Shown here piece by piece: positions 60,323 through 64,000 of a DNA stretch of 64,000 nt (the first letter of the stretch is position 1; the number at the start of each line of letters is the position of its first letter). The DNA lies in the NCBI RefSeq assembly GCF_036323735.1, contig NC_086020.1, forward strand, positions 89,538,210 to 89,602,209, in the 5' to 3' direction. Source of the stretch: Rattus norvegicus. Taxonomy: Eukaryota; Chordata; Mammalia; Rodentia; Muridae. The position numbers were made by a program, and so were the translations under genes. Under the pieces are notes generated by a model that was not told where the DNA came from, ran no database searches, and saw nothing but the letters and a program-made list of their open reading frames with translations.

Positions 60323-60814
60323 ATGTCTCAAAAAATCGTATTGGTTTGTTTTGAAGTAGTAGATTGATGTTATAAAGTTGATAAGCAGCTTATTGTTTTG
60401 GTCCAAATAAACATATCTTATAATTAGTCATATGGACCTATGACTAATTTGATACATTTAGACACACTGTAAGCTCTCCTTATCTATTCATGTAATGAGC
60501 TGTAATAAAATAAACTCTGCAAAGCCTTTTTGACAAAATTTAGCGTGACCAAAACTTGACATGATTGAAAACATTTATCTTCAGAACTTTTACCTTAATG
60601 GAGTTGTGAAATGTCAAGAGCACACATTTTAAAAATCTTTTTAAAATCTATGACATTTTTTATAACAATTGTTAAGTACAAATGATTTACCAACGAAGAA
60701 TGTTTACACTTAGTGGATTAAAAACTTAATCACAATATTACTGATCTAAATTCTTCCTGGATTTTCCTATGACTGCATAAGTCTTTACTTCTCAACTAAT
60801 ATGCATATATGTTG
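60323..60814. other. AT-rich intronic sequence
   Basis: Nothing recognised. Confidence 0.5.
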
Positions 60815-61590
60815 TAGTATCATGGATCGTGGGCATCTACGTGGCCTTAGAGCAAGTTCCACCAACCTCAGCGTGGTCTCCTCTAGCAGCCTGGAGCACA
60901 GACATCAACATGGCTTCAGACAGCAGCACAGCCCATAACATTTGCATGGTTTTCAGTGATAACATGACCATGGAAGCAGTGATAACATCGACTTGGCCCC
61001 AAGGGGCTTTGCTTACACGTTTAGAAGGTCCGTCCATAATCATCATGGTAGGTATCCAGGTGCTGGAGATGTAGCTATGAACTTTACATGCTGATCTATG
61101 GTGAATAGGCAGAGAAAAAAAGAGCTGGCACTACACTGGGCTACAGCCAGACCATGGATCCTAATACTGCCTACAGTGTGGACCATGGGTATCAACATAG
61201 TCCCTGGTCCACAAACATCAACCAGGAATCAGGTAGCAACACAGACCATGGTTTGGTGGTAACACAGGCCATGAACATCAATATACCTACTCTCCTTACC
61301 CACAGCTGCAGTCAGATCAAGACACAGCATCCTGTGGCATCACAGAACAAGAATGTCAATAAAGACCCAGGTAGCTGCATGACACCCAGCAACAGCATCT
61401 TACTATGGCCCAGGAACACCAACATGGCTTCAGGAAGTAGCACAAACATGATATTTGAATGGCCTTTAGTGGTAAAACAGGGTGCCAAGGACATCAATAC
61501 TGTCCCTTTTCTGTAGCAGGACCATGACCCCAAATATGGCACTGAGCAGCAGACATCAAAATGGCCTCCAGTGGTAGCCTCTCTGTTCCT
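60815..61590 (+). repeat. Degenerate tandem-repeat block
   Basis: Variants of ACATCAACATGGCYTCAG, then GCAGCACAG and ACCATG recur at irregular ~30-60-bp spacing (60900, 61190, 61270, 61425, 61490, 61555). It reads as an old minisatellite-like repeat family, interrupted at 61005-61145. Translations through it (81 and 120 codons) are periodic for this reason and are not taken as genes. Confidence 0.65.
61005..61145 (-). mobile_element. Rodent repeat fragment within the degenerate tandem block
   Basis: GGGGCTTTGCTTACACGTTTAG, AATCATCATGGTAGG, GTGCTGGAGATGTAGCTATG, GGCAGAGAAAAAAAGAGC correspond to part of the repeat at 61748-62085. It interrupts the tandem units around it. Confidence 0.55.
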
Positions 61591-61747
61591 CCATCCTTTC
61601 AATTGTCTATCTTAAATTTGTTCTCACAGTAGAGTTAAAAGAGTGTCACTCAGAATACTTTTTGTTCTCACAGCTCTACATGACAATTCTCATTGCCATT
61701 ATAGACAATCCTATTTTCATAAAATAACAAAACCAAAAACTTATTGT

Positions 61748-62085
61748 GCTGGTCACTGTTCTGTTGCTGAAAAGAGACACCGTGAGCAAGGCATTTCATT
61801 AAGGGCTTGCTTATACTTTTAGACATGGAGATAGGTGTCCATGTGCTGGGTCTGTGAGCTTTACATCCTGTTCTGCAGGTAGGTAGGCAGAAAGAAAGAG
61901 AGACACTACACCTTGTTTGGGCATTTGAAGTCTTAAATCCCACACATCAGTGTCACACCATCTACAGCAAGGTCACAGCTCCTAATCTTTCCCTAAATAG
62001 TTCACCATCAAGAGGCTAGGCATCCAAATGTATTAGCCTGTAGGGTCATTCTTCTTCTAACCACCACACTGATGAAGTTAATTGT
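61748..62085 (-). mobile_element. Rodent interspersed repeat
   Basis: GTTCTGTTGCTGAAAAGAGAC, GGGCTTGCTTATACTTTTAG, CAAGGTCACAGCTCCTAATC, CATCCAAATGTATTAGCCTG; this looks like the other end of the 31675/34664 family in reverse. Family unassigned. Confidence 0.6.
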
Positions 62086-62140
62086 AGAGAATTAGATGTT
62101 AGATTATCTGAAGTTTGCCCAAGAATGTAGCAAAAAAGAC

Positions 62141-62175
62141 AAAACAAACAAACAAACAAACAAACAAACAAAAAA
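62141..62175 (+). repeat. (AAAC)n simple repeat
   Basis: About 8 AAAC units followed by an A-run. Confidence 0.92.
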
Positions 62176-62311
62176 GACAGAAAAGTATCCCTTTTGCATT
62201 GGGTCAAAACCACATCAAAGTACAACTAACTGTGAATACAGCCATGGTAATGAAAAAAGACTAATATACATTGGGATCCAACCCCTAGAAAAACAACTAT
62301 AGGCAATCAAT

Positions 62312-62314
<3 letters not shown>

Positions 62315-62352
<38 letters not shown>
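62315..62352 (+). repeat. (GA)n microsatellite
   Basis: 19 GA units. Confidence 0.97.
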
Positions 62353-62354
<2 letters not shown>

Positions 62355-62489
62355 TAGCCTTTCTCAACGTGAGCTCCCTAATTGGTTGTGCAATACAAAG
62401 TAGTCAGGCCCACAAATCACACGCATGGAAGCCACCCTAAACAGACCCAGTGTGTTGACTTTATATATTTGTTCAACTATCTTTTCATG

Positions 62490-62508
62490 CAACAATAATA
62501 ATAATAAT
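62490..62508 (+). repeat. (AAT)n simple repeat
   Basis: About 6 AAT units. Confidence 0.85.
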
Positions 62509-63656
62509 TTTAAAAGAACATCAGTTTGAGAAGGAGTGTAAGGGGCATTGGAGATGTTGCTAGAAGGGAACATGAGGCATTTTGGAGGAAAGAAAAGGAA
62601 AGTAGGGAAATAATTTAGTTGTATATTAACTCAAATGTTTAAACTACAATCAGCAGGTTAAATATCAATTATGGTACTATAAATACTATGAAAACTTTAA
62701 TTATAATTACTTATTTATCACTAAGCATTTATATTCTTCCAGAAAAAGATCATATGATTGTGATCACTGGTCCAAATAATAGACCGTTAGGAAGTTAAAA
62801 TGCACAGTGAATCCAGGGCTAATTGGTGCAATCAAGCAGAATGACTAGAGTGGAAAGGATGCTCCACTGTCACCTTTCTTTTTCTGTAATAGCTATTTCA
62901 TATTTAGGAAAATGAGTTAGGGTTTTCACAGATCATCTTATCTTTGGGAAATTTTCCAAAGATTAAACGCCAGAGACTGCTGGAAACTGGACCTCTATTC
63001 ATTTGTGAACAGCTCAGCTCTACTAATAGCTGAGTCATCTATTACACTCCATTCTAACATCATGATGGCTGAAACTGTGCAGTTAGGTATGTTATTCTTA
63101 CCATGCCACTGCACTGCATCCCTCCCTACCTGTGGAAATAAGAACACGAGTCTGAAAGCTAATTGGAAAAGAAAGTAGAATCCTTTTCTCTGGTAAGATT
63201 AGAGGACTTGACTGCAGTGGAGCAGGAATTTATGTACCATCTAAATTGAGCCAAAGAATTCAATCTTCTTCCCAACCATCTGAAAACAGTTTAAAGGGAT
63301 TAAGATAGAATTTGACAAGTAGGACAAGTGATTCACCAAGTTGTAAAAGTAATTCTCAGCTGAAATGTGTTCACTTGGTTTCTGCTTTTAACAGAACAGA
63401 TAGACATCAACAACAACAAAAAAGAGAAGACCAAGAAGTGGGTTAGACTCTGAAAATTTGTGGAACAAAGTTTTTCTCTGGATTCAAGTACAATTAGGAC
63501 ACATGTATCAATTAGAATCTTAACTTGTCATGTATCTCTCGTTACCTGCTTAAAAACATTTAAAAGTTCGCAAAATACTTTAAAATGTAAAAAAGTAAAT
63601 GCAATCAAATTGAGTTAGTATTATTAATTTTTGGTTCAGCTTTAATATTGTATATG
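62509..63656. other. Intronic sequence up to the right-edge L1
   Basis: Unique AT-rich sequence with a short (AAC)n at 63409. No gene. Confidence 0.5.
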
Positions 63657-64000
63657 AAGACAGCAGCTCTCTGCTCCCAGACCCGGTGAGAGAGAGACCC
63701 AACCGCCTGGTCAGGTGGGCACTCCTGAGGCTGCAGAGCGGAAGAGACCACCAACACTGCTCACCCCTGCCCACATCCCTGGCCCAAGAGGAAACTGTAT
63801 AAGGCCTCTGGGCTCCCGTGGGGGAGGGCCCAGGAGCGGCAGGACACTGGCCTGAGACACCGCCGGAACCTGAAGGAAACAGACCGGATAAACAGTTCTC
63901 TGCACCCAAATCCCGTGGGAGGGAGAGCTAAACCTTCAGAGAGGCAGACAAGCCTGGGAAACCAGAAGAGACTGCTCCCTGCACACACATCTCGGACGCC
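63657..64000 (+). mobile_element. 5' UTR of another young L1 running off the window
   Basis: From about 63657 the sequence becomes GC-rich and, from CCGGTGAGAGAG at 63682 on, matches the reverse complement of the young L1's 5' UTR (44152 downward) with scattered substitutions. It begins about 25 bases further upstream than that copy, as expected of a full 5' end. Only the first ~340 bp are visible, so coding capacity is unknown. Orientation is antisense to Ralyl. The matching TSD would lie beyond the window. Confidence 0.92.

Larger units (their letters stand above)
33093..64000 (-). other. Ralyl: Ralyl intron upstream of the coding exon (partial)
   Basis: Inferred from the exon's acceptor at 33093. 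No RRM-coding exon was recognised to the right, so the intron is at least 30.9 kb. It contains the nested L1 pair and the 5' end of a further L1. Confidence 0.75.

Overview
The window is mammalian nuclear DNA from a murid rodent, almost certainly rat (Rattus). It carries a textbook rat ID SINE, a rat-type L1 with the 66-bp ORF1 length repeats, B1/B3/B4-type SINEs, several generations of murid L1 3' ends, and long (TG)n, (TC)n and (CCTT)n tracts. There is no bacterial, viral or organellar gene content. Nearly every open frame is microsatellite, L1 or chance.

One host coding exon is present. At 33017-33092 on the minus strand, a 76-bp exon with a consensus acceptor and a strong GTAAGA donor encodes the segment just after the RRM of RALYL (RALY RNA-binding-protein-like, an hnRNP C/RALY family protein). 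The window is therefore read as the interior of Ralyl, transcribed right to left: 33093-64000 is the intron upstream of this exon and 1-33016 the intron downstream. I found no other Ralyl exon.

Downstream intron (1-33016). It holds an old L1 3' UTR (2.8-3.4 kb), simple repeats, decayed B1/B3 SINEs, a young ID element with a perfect 16-bp target-site duplication (TSD) at 10.4 kb, and beside it a 22-T tract inside a perfect 15-bp duplication at 10.63 kb that looks like a tail-only retrotransposition. Two 5'-truncated L1 tails with TSDs lie at 16.3 and 18.0 kb. A long inverted repeat at 21.25-22.32 kb has one arm split by a later repeat insertion. The stretch 24-31 kb is mostly unique.

Upstream intron (33093-64000). 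It holds rodent-specific interspersed repeats, a ~460-bp direct duplication (35.5 and 37.4 kb), and a nested pair of L1s. In that pair a 5.6-kb young L1 (38541-44152) sits inside an older L1 3' UTR (38205-44372), both in the same orientation as Ralyl and both with readable TSDs. The young L1 has a nearly complete 5' UTR but is dead: premature stop in ORF1, altered endonuclease motif, and an out-of-frame ORF2 deletion. Further right are old L1 fragments, a 50.5-51.2 kb inverted repeat, a very short young L1 tail inside a SINE (55.5 kb), a degenerate tandem-repeat block (60.8-61.6 kb), and the 5' UTR of another young L1 that starts near 63657 and leaves the window. Repeat family names come from remembered consensus features, not from a database search.
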